From: Candidatus Glassbacteria bacterium
GTDB lineage: Bacteria > Gemmatimonadota > Glassbacteria > GWA2-58-10
DNA length: 64,000 nucleotides
Assembly (NCBI GenBank): GCA_019456185.1
Contig: VRUH01000005.1
Location: forward strand, 78,435-142,434
Direction of reading: 5' to 3'
Translations under genes and position numbers: made by a program
The notes under the pieces: generated by a model
Told to the model about the DNA's origin: nothing
The model's input: the letters and a program-made list of their open reading frames with translations, nothing else
The model's database searches: none
In this document: positions 62,062 to 64,000 of the stretch, piece after piece
Position numbering within the stretch: position 1 is the stretch's first letter
Layout of the letters: every line of letters begins with the position of its first letter

Positions 62062-62691
62062 TCAGCGTTTTTGCCCGGCGGCAGTGCTCATCACCCGCTC
62101 GATAGCCAGCCAGGCTCCGGCGGGGTCGTCCGCGCCGGCCACGCAGCCGATTCCGCTGACTCCCCAGGCGCCGGTTTCGACCACCCGGGCGCAGTTGGCC
62201 GCGGTGATTCCCGCAATCGCGAAAACCGGGATATCGACCGCGCGGGCCACTGCCGCCAGGCCCTCCAGCCCGATCAGCCTCGTGTCGTGTTTGTGCGAGG
62301 TGGGGAACACGGCTCCGGCCCCGATATAATCGGCGCCGTCGCCGGCGGCGCGCACGGCTGTTTCGGGGTCCCGCGAGGTGGCGCCGACAATGAACCCGGC
62401 CCCGGCCAGTTTGCGCGCCTCGGCCACCGGGATATCGTGCTCGCCCAGGTGGACCCCGGCCGCGCCGGAGGCCAGGGCCACATCCAGCCTGTCGTTGACC
62501 ACCACCCGGCAGCCCGGACCAGCGGCAACCATGACCTTGCGCGCGAACGCGAAATATTGCGCCCCGGTGGCGGTCTTGGCCCGCACCTCGATCATCGAGC
62601 AGCCTGCCGTTCCCAGCGCCCGCGCCGTTTCAACCGCTGGCGACTGGCCGCTGAAATCCAGATCGATTATCGGGTAGAACCTGTGTCTCAT
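62062..62691 (-). CDS. thiE: Thiamine-phosphate synthase
   Basis: A 209-residue TIM-barrel enzyme that joins HMP-PP and THZ-P to give thiamine phosphate. Key segments: MIEVRAKTATG (usually LR.K), VVVNDRLDVALASGAAGVHLGEHDIP, GATSRDPETAVRAAGDGADYIGAGAVFPTSHK, and IPVFAIAGITAANCARVVETGAWGVSGI, which hold the diphosphate and phosphate sites. Length is normal. A transcriptional-regulator relative (TenI) looks similar, but the phosphate-loop residues here support synthase activity. No other thi gene lies nearby. Confidence 0.87.
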   Translation of the reverse strand: MRHRFYPIIDLDFSGQSPAVETARALGTAGCSMIEVRAKTATGAQYFAFARKVMVAAGPGCRVVVNDRLDVALASGAAGVHLGEHDIPVAEARKLAGAGFIVGATSRDPETAVRAAGDGADYIGAGAVFPTSHKHDTRLIGLEGLAAVARAVDIPVFAIAGITAANCARVVETGAWGVSGIGCVAGADDPAGAWLAIERVMSTAAGQKR

Positions 62692-62846
62692 GGCGTGCGT
62701 TATTTCCAGTCGCTGCGGGCGTTATACCGTTTCGGCGGGGCACGCGACGCGTGTTCGCCGGCGAGGACACAGGCAGTATATAACAGAAGATTGGATGCGC
62801 AAGAGAAAAATGGCGGAGGGCATGCGGAGAATTATGCCGCAAAGTA

Positions 62847-62875
62847 TTGACATGGGCGGCTGTTTTTCTTATATT
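62847..62875 (+). promoter_or_regulatory. rRNA operon promoter P1
   Basis: TTGACA and TATATT with exact 17-base spacing. About 270 bases upstream of 16S. Distance and strength fit the distal promoter of an rRNA operon. Confidence 0.7.
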
Positions 62876-62960
62876 ACCTTTTGCCCCGTATTCGTCAATG
62901 TCAGGCGATGGTAAGCAGGCGGGGCGGGAATTCGGTTAGAGAAAAATTAGATAAAAAGAC

Positions 62961-62989
62961 TTGACAGGTTGATCCTACGGGATTAACTT
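62961..62989 (+). promoter_or_regulatory. rRNA operon promoter P2
   Basis: TTGACA and TAACTT with 17-base spacing, about 155 bases upstream of 16S. Together with P1 it makes the tandem arrangement common for rRNA operons. Confidence 0.65.
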
Positions 62990-63016
62990 GTCCGTCCACT
63001 CGACACAAGTCGAATC

Positions 63017-63029
63017 CGCTCTTTGACAA
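63017..63029 (+). promoter_or_regulatory. boxA antitermination element
   Basis: CGCTCTTTGACAA differs from the boxA consensus TGCTCTTTAACAA at two positions. Located in the leader between P2 and 16S, where the NusB/S10 antitermination complex is loaded. Confidence 0.65.
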
Positions 63030-63143
63030 TAATGGTGTATGTGCTGTGCGAAAACCGCGTCATAGCCGGGTCTCGAAAGAGACCTGTTTTATGTAGTTTT
63101 CCGAACGCGAAAGCGTATCGACAATAGAGTCTGATTAAATACT

Positions 63144-64000
<857 letters not shown>

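Larger units (their letters stand above)
62692..63143. other. rRNA operon upstream and leader region
   Basis: Holds two tandem promoters, a boxA antitermination site and the leader of the rRNA operon, listed separately. No protein gene is visible. Confidence 0.75.

Overview
The window looks like a chromosomal segment from an uncultivated Gram-negative bacterium, most probably of the Fibrobacteres-Chlorobi-Bacteroidetes (FCB) superphylum or a neighbouring candidate phylum. Supporting signs are a secreted multiheme cytochrome ending in a FlgD-like type IX secretion (T9SS) sorting domain, dockerin repeats on secreted proteins, PQQ-type propellers, a sulfatase, sigma-54/NtrC regulation, and a bacterial 16S rRNA gene entering at the right edge. 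Species or phylum cannot be fixed by eye; the 856-857 nt of 16S is the best handle. Much of the window is moderately GC-rich, with an obviously AT-richer island at about 44.4-46.5 kb.

Layout. 1-2.4 kb: a truncated secreted protein made of about eight near-identical ASH-type (choice-of-anchor D) repeats, read on the minus strand, with a good sigma-54 promoter in front. 2.7-7.3 kb: a six-PAS histidine kinase and an NtrC-type regulator. 7.9-11.3 kb: a second, membrane-bound kinase with a cysteine cluster in its PAS domain and a second NtrC-type regulator. 11.5-19.8 kb: an eight-gene electron-transfer operon: outer-membrane barrel with a heme c, cupredoxin-like protein, GltD-type flavoprotein with two [4Fe-4S] clusters, Rieske protein, cytochrome b and subunit IV halves, an eight-heme cytochrome c and a monoheme cytochrome c. 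20.2-23.2 kb: a MerR regulator with a Cys-rich tail and a secreted multiheme cytochrome with dockerin and T9SS tail. 23.2-24.85 kb is almost gene-free.

24.9-40.1 kb is mainly housekeeping and signalling: an aminotransferase, an ECF sigma operon with membrane proteins and a transglutaminase-like protein, a MurC-like ligase with a sodium:solute symporter, two signal peptidases flanking a primary-type sigma factor, an HU-family protein fused to a GspE-N-like region, thioredoxin reductase and a sulfatase. 40.4-44.4 kb is a tandem array of four PIG-L/LmbE deacetylases preceded by a fifth, internally deleted relic. 46.5-54.4 kb has seryl-tRNA synthetase followed by a cell-surface polysaccharide group (three glycosyltransferases, a CapK-like adenylating enzyme, an O-antigen-ligase-like protein). 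54.6-62.7 kb has a double eight-bladed propeller/dockerin protein, an SDR, a secreted transglutaminase-like protein, a dolichol-kinase-like membrane protein, DsrE, ferredoxin and ThiE. 62.8-64.0 kb is an rRNA operon start with two tandem promoters, boxA and the 5' part of 16S.

How it fits together. The most unusual unit is the 7.9-19.8 kb block: a redox-looking sensor kinase and sigma-54 activator directly upstream of a Rieske/cytochrome b complex that carries its own pyridine-nucleotide-type flavoprotein, eight-heme cytochrome and outer-membrane heme protein, which suggests quinone-linked electron exchange with the periplasm or cell surface. The neighbouring MerR regulator and T9SS cytochrome may belong to the same physiology. 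Several places show duplication and decay: the ASH repeats, the PIG-L array, paired lepB genes, the doubled propeller, a 3'-end relic of the ECF-operon membrane protein, and two copies of a 66-bp coding-like tail.
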